Part shown: positions 50,120-58,109 of the stretch, one piece after another
How positions within the stretch are numbered: position 1 is the first letter of the stretch
Layout: every line of letters begins with the position of its first letter
From: Novosphingobium sp.
Lineage (GTDB): Bacteria; Pseudomonadota; Alphaproteobacteria; Sphingomonadales; Sphingomonadaceae
Direction: 5' to 3'
DNA length: 61,947 nt
Assembly (NCBI RefSeq): GCF_025351285.1
Contig: NZ_JANXWG010000058.1
Span: forward strand, 1-61,947
Translations under genes and position numbers: made by a program
Notes under the pieces: generated by a model
What the model was told of the DNA's origin: nothing
Seen by the model: the letters and a program-made list of their open reading frames with translations, nothing else
Databases searched by the model: none

Positions 50120-51006
50120 TTGTGGGTACTCCCGCGGGTCAGAACACGCCCGAGAATGTTGATTGCCAGCACAGTCGTGGCGATGAGCAGCGCTCCGACC
50201 CAGGCCAACCGCCGCCAATCGTCATAAGCCGAAAGCGCGAACTGGAAGATCGTCGTGGGCAGCGCCGCCATCGGCTGATCGAGCCGGAACGATTGGAACG
50301 GGTTGCCGAGCGAGGTGAACAGCAACGGTGCCGTCTCGCCGCTGATCCGCGCAAAGCCGAGCAGTGCGCCGGTCACCAGCCCCGATTGCGATGCCCGCCA
50401 GATGATCGTGCGGATCACGAAACCGCGGTTGGCGCCCAATGCCATGCCGGCCTCGCGCAGGGCGCCGCTTTGCAGCCGCAGGATGTCCTCGGTCGTGCGC
50501 GTGACCACGGGAGTGGCCAGAAACGCCAGCGCCACCGCACCGGCGAGCGCCGAAAACCCATGAAATGGCCGTACCAGCATCTCGTAAACGAACAGGCCGA
50601 CCAGGATCGACGGCGCCGAAAGCAGCACGTCGTTGAGGAACCGCACAGTCGATGCGATACGGCTGCCATCGCCGTATTCGGCCAGCCAGGTACCCGACAG
50701 AATGCCGACCACGACCGCGAGCGCCATGCCCATCGTGCACATGATGATCGAACCCAGGATGGCATTGCGCAGGCCACCCACTTCGCCCGGCGGGGGCTGG
50801 TCCATCGTGAACACCGCCAGATTGATCCCGCCGAGGCCGTTGACCACCAGCGAGTACAGGATCAGCAGCAACGCACCGACCGCGAAGGCGGTGGCGCCGG
50901 TCGCCAGCACGACGAACACCATGTTGATGATCTTGCGCCGCGTATCACGCTCGAACCGGTTCGGAGTCTGCGTGGGCGTCGTCAAAGTTTTGTCGGGCGC
51001 GGTCAT
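50116..51006 (-). CDS. pstA: Phosphate ABC transporter permease PstA
   Basis: 296 residues with about six hydrophobic helices, the inner-membrane channel subunit paired with PstC. N-terminal cytosolic segment, then [20 protein letters not shown] as helix 1, and the EAA-like loop [15 protein letters not shown] which contacts PstB. The start overlaps the pstC stop by 4 bases and the stop overlaps pstB. Confidence 0.93.
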   Translation of the reverse strand: MTAPDKTLTTPTQTPNRFERDTRRKIINMVFVVLATGATAFAVGALLLILYSLVVNGLGGINLAVFTMDQPPPGEVGGLRNAILGSIIMCTMGMALAVVVGILSGTWLAEYGDGSRIASTVRFLNDVLLSAPSILVGLFVYEMLVRPFHGFSALAGAVALAFLATPVVTRTTEDILRLQSGALREAGMALGANRGFVIRTIIWRASQSGLVTGALLGFARISGETAPLLFTSLGNPFQSFRLDQPMAALPTTIFQFALSAYDDWRRLAWVGALLIATTVLAINILGRVLTRGSTHK

Positions 51007-51968
51007 TTGTACTTTTCCTGGCCCAGCAACAGCCGTGCGCCGGCGATCGAACCGAAGGTGATCACGAACAGCACGAGGCCCAGCGCAATCAGCGCCGCGA
51101 CGTGGAGTTCGCCGGTCGCCTCAGTGAATTCGTTGGCGATGGTCGATGCGATCGTTGATCCCGAATCGAACAGGCTTTTCGGAAATGCGTGGCTGTTGCC
51201 GATGATGAACGTCACCGCCATCGTTTCGCCCAGTGCACGGCCCAGCCCCAGCATGACCGCGCCGATCGCACTGGTGCGCACGTACGGGATCAGGATGGAG
51301 CCAACGACTTCGTACGAGGTACTGCCGATGCCGTAAGCCGCTTCGCGCATTTGCGGCGGCACCGCCATCAGCAGTTCGCGGAACACCGAGGCCATGTAGG
51401 GCAGGATCATCACCGCCAGGATCAGCGAGGCGGTGAAGATGTTGGCGCCGTTGGGCACCCCGGCGAAGGCGCGTTCGAGCCACGATCCCGGTGTTACGGA
51501 TGCGGCCAGCGGAGCCTGCACATGCGCGGCGAACCACGGAGCGAGCACGAACAGCCCCCACATGCCGTAAACGATCGACGGAATGCCAGCGAGCAGCTCA
51601 ACCGCCATCCCCAAGGGCTGCGCGATGCGCGGCGGGCAGAATTCGGTCAGGAAAATCGCCACGCCGACCGCCAGCGGCAACGACATCAGCAAGGCCAGGA
51701 AAGCGGTGATCAGCGTTCCCGCGATCGGCCCTGCGGCGCCATAGCGGTCCGCCACCGGGTCCCACTCGCTCGACGTGAAGAACGAAAACCCGAACTTGGC
51801 AAAGGCCGGCCAGCCGCCGATCGCCAACGAAATGATCAATCCGGCCAATCCGATCATCAGCACCATCGAAGCGCCGAAGCACAGCGACCGGAACGCGGTT
51901 TCGCCAAACGCGCCGGGTGGCGTCTCGCGTTCGCGCGAGGCGGCGCCAGTGGGTCCAACCGAAGCCAT
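51003..51968 (-). CDS. pstC: Phosphate ABC transporter permease PstC
   Basis: 321 residues, multi-helix permease. MVLMIGLAGLIISLAIGGWPAF is the first helix, then FFTSSEWDPVADRYGAAGPI, a PstC landmark, and the EAA loop MREAAYGIGSTSYEV. First gene of the pstC-pstA-pstB operon. A Pho-box-like sequence lies 72 bases upstream of the start. The periplasmic phosphate-binding PstS gene, usually adjacent, is absent from this window. Confidence 0.93.
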   Translation of the reverse strand: MASVGPTGAASRERETPPGAFGETAFRSLCFGASMVLMIGLAGLIISLAIGGWPAFAKFGFSFFTSSEWDPVADRYGAAGPIAGTLITAFLALLMSLPLAVGVAIFLTEFCPPRIAQPLGMAVELLAGIPSIVYGMWGLFVLAPWFAAHVQAPLAASVTPGSWLERAFAGVPNGANIFTASLILAVMILPYMASVFRELLMAVPPQMREAAYGIGSTSYEVVGSILIPYVRTSAIGAVMLGLGRALGETMAVTFIIGNSHAFPKSLFDSGSTIASTIANEFTEATGELHVAALIALGLVLFVITFGSIAGARLLLGQEKYK

Positions 51969-52039
51969 CGCTGCTAACGCCCCTTATCCGACAGACGTGG
52001 CAAGCGCCTCACCACACTCGCAGCGGCTAGGCGCGATAA

Positions 52040-52057
52040 ATGACAGGATTGTGACGA
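52040..52057 (-). promoter_or_regulatory. Pho-box-like operator upstream of pstC
   Basis: Read on the minus strand: TCGTCAC-AATC-CTGTCAT, two 7-base half-sites separated by 4 bases. The PhoB consensus is two CTGTCAT-type repeats with an 11-base period. The second copy is perfect and the first matches five or six of seven. It lies 72 bases upstream of pstC, the expected place for PhoB-activated promoters. The rest of 51969-52253 has no other feature seen. Confidence 0.7.
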
Positions 52058-52253
52058 ATCGCGATCCCGCACCGTAACAGCCCCGAAGCGATTCTCGACC
52101 GTGACCATGCCGGGTGCAAAGCCGATTGTTTGGGCTGTGAACAGCCGGAAAATGCCAAGCCGTTGCGTCGCTGCTGGTGAACGCTCACCAAGCAGGCGCA
52201 AAAACGATGACAAACGCCGGCCATCGCGCTAGCCGCCTTTTTACACCACGCAC

Positions 52254-52343
52254 GGACAGGTGGCAGAGTGGTCGATTGCAGCGGTCTTGAAAACCGCCGT
52301 GGGTGGAAGCTCACCGTGGGTTCGAATCCCACCCTGTCCGCCA
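52254..52343 (+). tRNA. tRNA-Ser (anticodon UGA)
   Basis: The acceptor strand GGACAGG (52254-52260) pairs with CCTGTCC (52333-52339), followed by discriminator G and an encoded CCA (52341-52343). The anticodon loop CTTGAAA gives anticodon UGA, between the paired GCGGT and ACCGC. A long variable arm and the GGTTCGAATCCC T-arm are consistent with a class II serine tRNA. It converges with the HupE-like gene, which ends 3 bases away, and there is no clear terminator between them. Confidence 0.97.
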
Positions 52344-52346
52344 ACT

Positions 52347-53630
52347 TTATGCGTGCTTGCCAGAATGGGCCGCGGCGATCGCGAGCCGATTTGATACCAG
52401 CACTGTCAGAGCCGCGATCGATAGCAGCGCGATGAGCCAGCCGGCATGCGACATGGCGCTTTCAAGTGCGGCCACCAGATTTGCCAGCTCGCCGGTTGTT
52501 CGGTTCACGATCCATGCCAGCGCCGCCAGACAGGCGAAGGCTGCTGCGCCGATTCGGATCGGCGGGTAGGCAGGGGTCGATGCCAGGACCAGCAGCGCCG
52601 GGACCGTAACGAGAACGATGCCGAGTTGGACCATTTCGATCCCGAGGTTCACCCCTGCCAGTCCAAGCGCGCCGCTGCCCATCGCGGCGCCGGCCTGCGC
52701 GAAGATCGTCGCAAAGGCGAGCCCGTGGATCAATCCGAAGATCAACGCGATCAGCGGCTCTCGTCCTGGTGCAAGCGGCCGGATGGCATGAATGGCCGAA
52801 ACCAGGACCGAAATCGCAATCATCACCTCGACCGGCGCGGACGGCAGGTGCCAGTGGCCGAGCGTCGCACCGATCAGCGTGACGCTGTGGCCGATGGTGA
52901 AGGCGGTCACGATCCTGGCCAGATGCCCGATCGTCTTTCGCATGGGGCGCAACCCAACCCATCGGCCGCCGCTGGCAATCAGCGACGCGGGCAGAAGCAG
53001 TGCCAGCAGGAACATCAGGTGATCGTAGCCGCCCAGGATGTGGTCCACCCCCACCATGACGGCATTGGTGAACGCGGTGAGTGCAGAGCTGCCACCTCTA
53101 TCAACCACAAGGCGCGCCGAATGCCTGCGCACGGCGCCGATCACCTCGTGCACGGCGCCGACCCGGTTTGCCACGTCGGAGCTTACCAGAAACAGTGCGA
53201 AGTGATTGGGCAAGGCATCGACCAGCACGTGCCAGTCGATCGTGAAGCGGCGCAGCGGCGCGCCGGGCGGAGGGGTCCACTGTTCGACAACGTGGAGATC
53301 GGGCGGCCCGGCAATCTGGGCAAAAGCGATCGATTCGATGTGCCGCAACCATCGCCGGCCGTCGGGAGCAAGGATTGCAGAGCGGTCTTCGAGATAGGCG
53401 CGCGCAAGGTCCAGCGATCGCGCATCGTTGCTGACAGGATTGCCGGTAGCGAAGGCGTATTCGCCTTGCGGCACGATTACATCGGCGCGAATCGAGGAGT
53501 GACCGATCGCCATCTGCACTTCGGAATTGGGCGTGAGGTGCGCGGCCGCAGGTGATCCGCACAGCAGCACGATGGCGGCGGCCACCACTACCCAAAGCCG
53601 GCCCCGTTGGATCACCCGTGCGAAAACCAT
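52347..53630 (-). CDS. HupE/UreJ-family membrane protein
   Basis: About 427 residues. A signal peptide (LWVVVAAAIVLLCGSPAAAHL) leads to a periplasmic domain of about 160 residues, then about seven helices. Family markers with histidines: VGVDHILGGYDHLMFLLALL, FTIGHSVTLIGATLGHWH and FGLIHGLAFATIF. HupE and UreJ relatives import nickel or cobalt; this longer form with a periplasmic domain is a distinct branch whose substrate is not established. The start is ATG 53630, or GTG 53615 whose GTGA overlaps the upstream TPR gene stop. It is the last gene of the DUF4331-DUF4331-TPR-HupE set. Confidence 0.85.
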   Translation of the reverse strand: MVFARVIQRGRLWVVVAAAIVLLCGSPAAAHLTPNSEVQMAIGHSSIRADVIVPQGEYAFATGNPVSNDARSLDLARAYLEDRSAILAPDGRRWLRHIESIAFAQIAGPPDLHVVEQWTPPPGAPLRRFTIDWHVLVDALPNHFALFLVSSDVANRVGAVHEVIGAVRRHSARLVVDRGGSSALTAFTNAVMVGVDHILGGYDHLMFLLALLLPASLIASGGRWVGLRPMRKTIGHLARIVTAFTIGHSVTLIGATLGHWHLPSAPVEVMIAISVLVSAIHAIRPLAPGREPLIALIFGLIHGLAFATIFAQAGAAMGSGALGLAGVNLGIEMVQLGIVLVTVPALLVLASTPAYPPIRIGAAAFACLAALAWIVNRTTGELANLVAALESAMSHAGWLIALLSIAALTVLVSNRLAIAAAHSGKHA

Positions 53631-54985
53631 ACCAGCGCGGTCCAAGGTTCGAACACATGCGGATTGAGCGTCTGCGCTTCACGCCGGGCAACTTCCGCAT
53701 CTGCCACCCGGCTCGACAATTCAAATGCTTGCGCGCGCAACGCGTAAAGAGGGGCGCTGCGCCAGCCGGAGCGTTCGGCTTGGGCCAATTGGTCCAATGC
53801 GGGCTCTGTGCGTCCGTTCATCAACAAGGCGGACGCCATCAACAGGCGCGATTCACCGTAAGGTCGCGCGGCCAGGTTGCGGGTGGCGAGATCAAGCGCG
53901 CGTTCGGGCGTGCCGAACACCAGTTCATGCTCCAGCGCGTGGCCCAATGCGGCTTCGGGCATCTGGTTCAGCCGTTCGCGCCACAAGGTATCGGCGCGGG
54001 CTGACCACATGCGGCTTTCGTCGCCGATGCCTTGTGCGCGCAACAGCATCGCCAGGGCGTCCATCGCCTCGGCCGACCCGCTGCGCTGCGCCACATCGCG
54101 CATCTGCGCAATCGCGCCGGGCAGATCGCCGTCGATGGCGCGGGCTTGTGCGAGATGCGCTTCGATCAGCCAGAAGCCCGGGAAGGCGTTGTCAGCCTTG
54201 ACGAACCACCGCCTGGCCTCAGCGGTATTGCCACGAGCGAGTTCGATCGCGCCGATCTGCAATGCGGTGCCTGCCACGTGTAACGGCGCGATGCCGTGCT
54301 TGCTGTCGGCCGACCGCGAAAATTCAGCAAGCGCGCGCGGAAAGTCGCCCTGCGCCTTGGCGAGTACGGCCCAGCGATAAGTCGCGCTCGCCCCGGCGTC
54401 GAGTTTATCCGCTGCCCGATACTTTGAACGCGCGCCCGCCATGTCGCCTCGATAGAACGCAACATCGCCTTCGATAGCCCGGGATTCGGCCAATTCGTCT
54501 GATTCGGTCGGCACCGCAGCATGGCCGAGCCGATCCAGCGCCACCAGTGCGCGGTCCTGGCGATGAACCATCATCGCGAACACCGCTTCGGTCATGATCG
54601 GGCCCGATGCCGCAGGGGCATTGGCCCGCGCAATTGTGAGTGCGTGATCGGCCTCGGCCAGATCATCGTAATTGCCGGTCAACCGAAAGCGAGCAACGAG
54701 CGCGCCGGCGAGCGCCTCCTGCACCAGCCACTGGTCTGCGGCATCGCGCGCCCGGCCGCGTGCGAACGCAACTTTATCATCGGTCTTGGCCAAGGCATCG
54801 GCGAAATTACGTGGTCCGATGCCGAGCTTGGGAATCTCGGCCGTTCCTGTCGGCGTTGCGTTCCACGAACGCCACGGCCGATCGAGCCCGACAACCAGCA
54901 GCAGGACAATGAGCGGTGCGAGCAAGAGCCCGACGCGGCTCATGCCGTGCTGCGGCAAACGTAGTTGGCGCAGGGCTTCAATCAT
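53612..54985 (-). CDS. Membrane-anchored tetratricopeptide-repeat protein
   Basis: 457 residues. An N-terminal membrane anchor (GLLLAPLIVLLLVVGL, residues about 19-34) is followed by an Ala-rich helical solenoid with TPR-like pairs, for example DDLAEADHALTIARANAP, YRWAVLAKAQGDFPRALAEF, GAIELARGNTAEARRWFVKA and RTEPALDQLAQAERSGW. No enzyme motif is visible. The solenoid faces the periplasm if the anchor is a single N-in helix. It overlaps the HupE-family gene and lies 76 bases downstream of the second DUF4331 gene, so the four genes probably form one transcript. Confidence 0.8.
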   Translation of the reverse strand: MIEALRQLRLPQHGMSRVGLLLAPLIVLLLVVGLDRPWRSWNATPTGTAEIPKLGIGPRNFADALAKTDDKVAFARGRARDAADQWLVQEALAGALVARFRLTGNYDDLAEADHALTIARANAPAASGPIMTEAVFAMMVHRQDRALVALDRLGHAAVPTESDELAESRAIEGDVAFYRGDMAGARSKYRAADKLDAGASATYRWAVLAKAQGDFPRALAEFSRSADSKHGIAPLHVAGTALQIGAIELARGNTAEARRWFVKADNAFPGFWLIEAHLAQARAIDGDLPGAIAQMRDVAQRSGSAEAMDALAMLLRAQGIGDESRMWSARADTLWRERLNQMPEAALGHALEHELVFGTPERALDLATRNLAARPYGESRLLMASALLMNGRTEPALDQLAQAERSGWRSAPLYALRAQAFELSSRVADAEVARREAQTLNPHVFEPWTALVWFSHG

Positions 54986-55061
54986 GCGGGTTCGATCGCG
55001 GACAAGCCCGGTCCGGAGGGATGCAGGGATGCCCCCTTCCAGACCGGGACCCGGTTCGAAT

Positions 55062-55757
55062 TTACTTCGCCACCGCGCAGGGTGATAGACCGGCGCCGTA
55101 GAAATCGAGGTTCAGTGCCGTGGCCAGCGCCGTAAGACGCGAGGTGATCTCGGGCACGAACTTCCCCGCTGCGTCATCGGAAGGATTGGCGTCATTGTAA
55201 GCCGTCTTCATCGATGAACCGATCAACGCTGTTGCGACGGCCGGCATGCCCATCCGGTCGACACGCGTGTAGGCCGAATCGGCATCGGTGCGGAAATCGA
55301 AGCTGGTGCCGGTGGTGTCTGCGCGTGGCGGTGTGCCTTGCGGATCGGCAAGATACGGGAAGGCAGACTTGAACGGCAAGTCGTTGGCCGGCGGATTGAG
55401 CGGGAGACCCGCGAGCGTAGCCGGGCTGTTTTTCGACAAGTTGAGGAAGATCACGGCCAGCGTCACGTCGATTACAGGATCGGTCAACGTGCGCCCATTC
55501 GGAAAGCCGGACGGCGCGTTCAGGTTGAGCTTCAGCGTATCGGGCAAGACCGCCTGCGCAACCGTAAGCCCGGTTCCGGGGATGGTCTGGTTGAGACAAG
55601 GCGTAACATCGAAGCTTGCCGCAGTACCGGTAACTGAAGCGGATGGCGTAGGGGTCGGCGCGGCATAGTCATTGCCGCAACCCGATAGCGTTGCCATCGC
55701 GAACCCCAGCGGCGCCATCAGAACGGCACGTCGAAACTTGAAAGAAATCCGGGTCAT
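55062..55757 (-). CDS. DUF4331-like lipoprotein
   Basis: 231 residues. A lipoprotein signal with lipobox LSGC at about residues 24-27 (MATLSGCGND) is followed by a Thr/Pro/Ser linker. The mature domain has LPDTLKLNLNAPSGFPNGRTL, DPVIDVTLAVIFLNLSK, LPFKSAFPYLADPQGTPPRA and FVPEITSRLTALATALNLDF, resembling the C-terminal part of DUF4331 proteins. No function is known for the family. ATG 55757 overlaps the stop of the first DUF4331 gene (TGATG), so the two are translated together. Two cysteines occur outside the lipobox (TPCLN, SPCAV). Confidence 0.8.
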   Translation of the reverse strand: MTRISFKFRRAVLMAPLGFAMATLSGCGNDYAAPTPTPSASVTGTAASFDVTPCLNQTIPGTGLTVAQAVLPDTLKLNLNAPSGFPNGRTLTDPVIDVTLAVIFLNLSKNSPATLAGLPLNPPANDLPFKSAFPYLADPQGTPPRADTTGTSFDFRTDADSAYTRVDRMGMPAVATALIGSSMKTAYNDANPSDDAAGKFVPEITSRLTALATALNLDFYGAGLSPCAVAK

Positions 55758-56422
55758 CAGATCTGCCCTCCGAAACGGGCGGTCGTTGCCCAGATGTTGA
55801 GAACGTGACCGGCATTGTTCAATCGATCTGACGGGATCTCGATCACGATCGCAGTGTCGTTCTGTCCGGCGAAGAAGTTGCGCTTGTTGTTGAAAGCGAG
55901 GTGGCCGGTTGCGACCGTATCCTTGAACCCTTGCAGGTCGAAGAAGAACGGTTCGTCGAACAGACCTGCCCTCGCGGTCACGCCATCCTTCACCAGCGTC
56001 GAATCAACCGGCCCGACAATGGCACCGTTGACCCCCGGGATGCCGCTGATCTGCACGCCGAACTGGTTTGCATTCGCGCCCTTGCCAAATTTCACGGTGA
56101 TCGGGATGTTCGGCGTCGTCGTTGCGTCGGTGTTCGAAATGTTGATCTTGTACAGCACATCCCGATCGTAGAACGCCGGCAATGTCGTCGCGACGGGCCC
56201 TGCGAAAGTGACAACGAACACCGTCGTCGTCGCGGTGTGCCACGCAAAAACGTCCGCGATATCAGCCGGCTTGTCGGGGGTTGAGTCGAAAAGGATATCG
56301 GTGCGCGCAGGGGGATCGAGGTGGTCGGCAGCAAGAATGCCATGGCCGGGCCAGAGCACCGCTACCGACAGCGCCAGCGCGGCACTTGCAAAGGCGAAAA
56401 GTCGCTTCGAGGATTTATTCAT
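55757..56422 (-). CDS. DUF4331-like secreted protein, N-terminal half type
   Basis: 221 residues. A signal peptide (LFAFASAALALSVAVLWPGHGILA) is followed by ADHLDPPARTD, a beta-rich domain with DIADVFAWHTATTTVFVVTFAG, VQISGIPGVNGAIVGPVDSTL and FFAGQNDTAIVIEIPSDRL. This matches the N-terminal region of DUF4331 proteins; the DHLDPP start is characteristic. Together with the next gene it appears to make a DUF4331 pair. It is the first gene of the cluster. Upstream 56423-56784 should hold its promoter. Envelope location is clear from the signal peptide; the role is unknown. Confidence 0.8.
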   Translation of the reverse strand: MNKSSKRLFAFASAALALSVAVLWPGHGILAADHLDPPARTDILFDSTPDKPADIADVFAWHTATTTVFVVTFAGPVATTLPAFYDRDVLYKINISNTDATTTPNIPITVKFGKGANANQFGVQISGIPGVNGAIVGPVDSTLVKDGVTARAGLFDEPFFFDLQGFKDTVATGHLAFNNKRNFFAGQNDTAIVIEIPSDRLNNAGHVLNIWATTARFGGQI

Positions 56423-56784
56423 GATGATAGCCCTGACTGTTGGGGTTCAGATGCAGGTTGGCAGGCAAAATAATTTACCACGACCCGGTGCTCTCCACAC
56501 TCGGTTGCCAGATGGTAACGCAAGTTCCTGAATTGCACGAGGCGAAATTACGTAGCTTCGGCAAATATGATGCAATCGATTTCCAATTTTTTGGAATGTC
56601 TCAACGTGCGATGAACAGATATTTTTTCGCGGTAAGCTGCGGTGTTCTGTTGCAACGATCACAGCGACTGTGTTTAAAGACCATCGAGTTCAGGCAAATG
56701 CGAATTTGCACTTCACGTGCCAAAAATAGATCGAACGGACGCGGCACTCGCGCCGGCATCAAGCGAATCAGTTCGCGTTGTCGT
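56423..56784. other. AT-rich intergenic region upstream of the DUF4331 cluster
   Basis: This 362-base region is more AT-rich than the average of the window and lacks a convincing coding frame. It must contain the promoter of the DUF4331 operon and the end of the HCCA isomerase gene on the same strand. No clear -35/-10 pair, ECF-sigma motif pair, riboswitch or repeat was found. Confidence 0.4.
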
Positions 56785-57405
56785 TCAGCTCTTTGTGGCA
56801 ACCATCGACAGCGCCGCCCGCACCAGCGGCAATTGATCATTGCCGAAGTACATTGCCTCACCGGCGACAAACATCGTCGGCGAACCGAACGCGCCGCGGT
56901 CGATCGCCTCTTGCGTGTTGGCGCGCAAGCGGTCCTTGATGGCACCGGTTTGCGCCGATGCAGCCAAGGCTGCGCCATCCAGCCCGCAACCCTGCGCAAT
57001 CGACACCAGCACGGCTGAATCATCGAGGTTCTGCTGATCGCGGTAATAGGTCTCGAACGCGGCTTCGGCGAAGGCGTGCAGATCGGCCTGCCGGTCCTCC
57101 AACGCACAGCAGAACCGCATCGCCCACACCGATTTGACCGGGTGATACGGCGATGGAAAGTTCATCGCCAGCCCGGCCAGCGCCGCCCATTCCTTGAGCC
57201 AGCCGAACGAGCGCGCCATCTTCGGATCGTTGCTTTCGCGGGCCTGATAGACGCTGGGGTTGACCGCGTTGAACACCCCGCCAACCAGGAACGGCCGCCA
57301 GCGGACGTTTGCGCCTGTCTCTGCCAGGATCGGTTGAATGTTGTGGAATGCCAGCCGCGTCCACGGCGAGGAAAGGTCGAAGAAGAACTCGACGTGGCCG
57401 GCCAT
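56785..57405 (-). CDS. 2-hydroxychromene-2-carboxylate isomerase (DsbA/kappa GST fold)
   Basis: 206 residues. FFFDLSSPWTRLAFHNIQPIL at the N-terminus is the HCCA isomerase/kappa-class GST start (DxxSPxxxLA pattern). VRWRPFLVGGVFNAVNPS, then a helical insert and FGSPTMFVAGEAMYFGNDQL are typical. The enzyme isomerises HCCA to trans-o-hydroxybenzylidenepyruvate in naphthalene breakdown, a common sphingomonad trait, but relatives with other substrates exist and no other catabolic genes are here. It starts 1 base after the GST stop, so the pair is an operon. Confidence 0.87.
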   Translation of the reverse strand: MAGHVEFFFDLSSPWTRLAFHNIQPILAETGANVRWRPFLVGGVFNAVNPSVYQARESNDPKMARSFGWLKEWAALAGLAMNFPSPYHPVKSVWAMRFCCALEDRQADLHAFAEAAFETYYRDQQNLDDSAVLVSIAQGCGLDGAALAASAQTGAIKDRLRANTQEAIDRGAFGSPTMFVAGEAMYFGNDQLPLVRAALSMVATKS

Positions 57406-57406
57406 C

Positions 57407-58099
57407 TTACGCGTCCTCGATCCCGAACAGCAGTTTGCGCGTGGTGGTATCGTCCTGCGGGCGTCGGTTGATCCGATCGCGTCCCAGCGCCATGCCGCGA
57501 CGCAGCCCTTCGCGTGATTTCAGCCGTTCGTACCAGGCATGCAACGCGGGGAAATCGGTGATCGGAATGGCCTGCGCCTTCCACGTCTGAATCCACGGAA
57601 AGCAGGCCATATCGGCAATGGTATATTCGCCCGCCGCGATGAACTCACGCCCCTCAAGCCGTTTGTCGAGCACGCCGTAAAGTCGCACCACCTCACGCCG
57701 GTAACGATCGGTGGCGTAGGCGATCCGTTCGGGCGCATAGAGCGCGAAATGGCCGTGCTGGCCCAGCATCGGCCCCAGCCCGGCGACTTGCCACGCCAGC
57801 CATTCCAGCACTTCGGTCCGCCCACGCAGATCGGCGGGCAGGAAACGCCCGGTCTTTTCGGCCAGGTAAACCAGGATTGCCGCCGTCTCGAACACCGGAA
57901 CCGGCGCCCCACCGTCATCGGGCGCGGTATCGACAATCGCCGGAATCCGCCCGTTGGGGCTGATCGCGAGGAAAGCAGGCGCGAGCTGTTCGCCCTGCCC
58001 GATGTTCACCCAATGCGTGCGATACGCCAGCTCGCACTCCTCCAGCATCACCGACACCTTCCACCCATTAGGCGTCGGCGCGGTGTAAAGCTCGATCAA
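57407..58099 (-). CDS. Glutathione S-transferase family protein (YfcG/nu-class-like)
   Basis: 230 residues. The N-terminal thioredoxin fold has APTPNGWKVSVMLEECEL, the PNG(W/R)K motif of YfcG-type transferases, NPGR-equivalent SPNGRIPAIVD with the cis-proline, and FETAAILVYLAEKTG. The C-terminal helical domain has WLAWQVAGLGPMLGQHGHFALYAPE and ADMACFPWIQTW. Such enzymes often reduce disulfides or peroxides with glutathione. It lies between lpdA and the HCCA isomerase, same strand, 10 bases or less from each. The substrate is unknown. Confidence 0.9.
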   Translation of the reverse strand: MIELYTAPTPNGWKVSVMLEECELAYRTHWVNIGQGEQLAPAFLAISPNGRIPAIVDTAPDDGGAPVPVFETAAILVYLAEKTGRFLPADLRGRTEVLEWLAWQVAGLGPMLGQHGHFALYAPERIAYATDRYRREVVRLYGVLDKRLEGREFIAAGEYTIADMACFPWIQTWKAQAIPITDFPALHAWYERLKSREGLRRGMALGRDRINRRPQDDTTTRKLLFGIEDA

Positions 58100-58109
58100 G
58101 CGCCCCGCC

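Noticed and set aside
52254..56422. Possible genomic island integrated at tRNA-Ser
   Set aside because: The DUF4331-HupE cluster abuts the tRNA 3' end, but no integrase, no repeated tRNA end and no composition break in the cluster were seen.
56500..56540. ECF-type GGAAC motif upstream of DUF4331
   Set aside because: The partner CGTT sits only three bases away rather than about 16-17, so it is not a valid promoter pair.
56440..57018. Plus-strand frame of 192 codons in the AT-rich region upstream of DUF4331
   Set aside because: It overlaps the HCCA isomerase on the other strand for most of its length and shows no family pattern.
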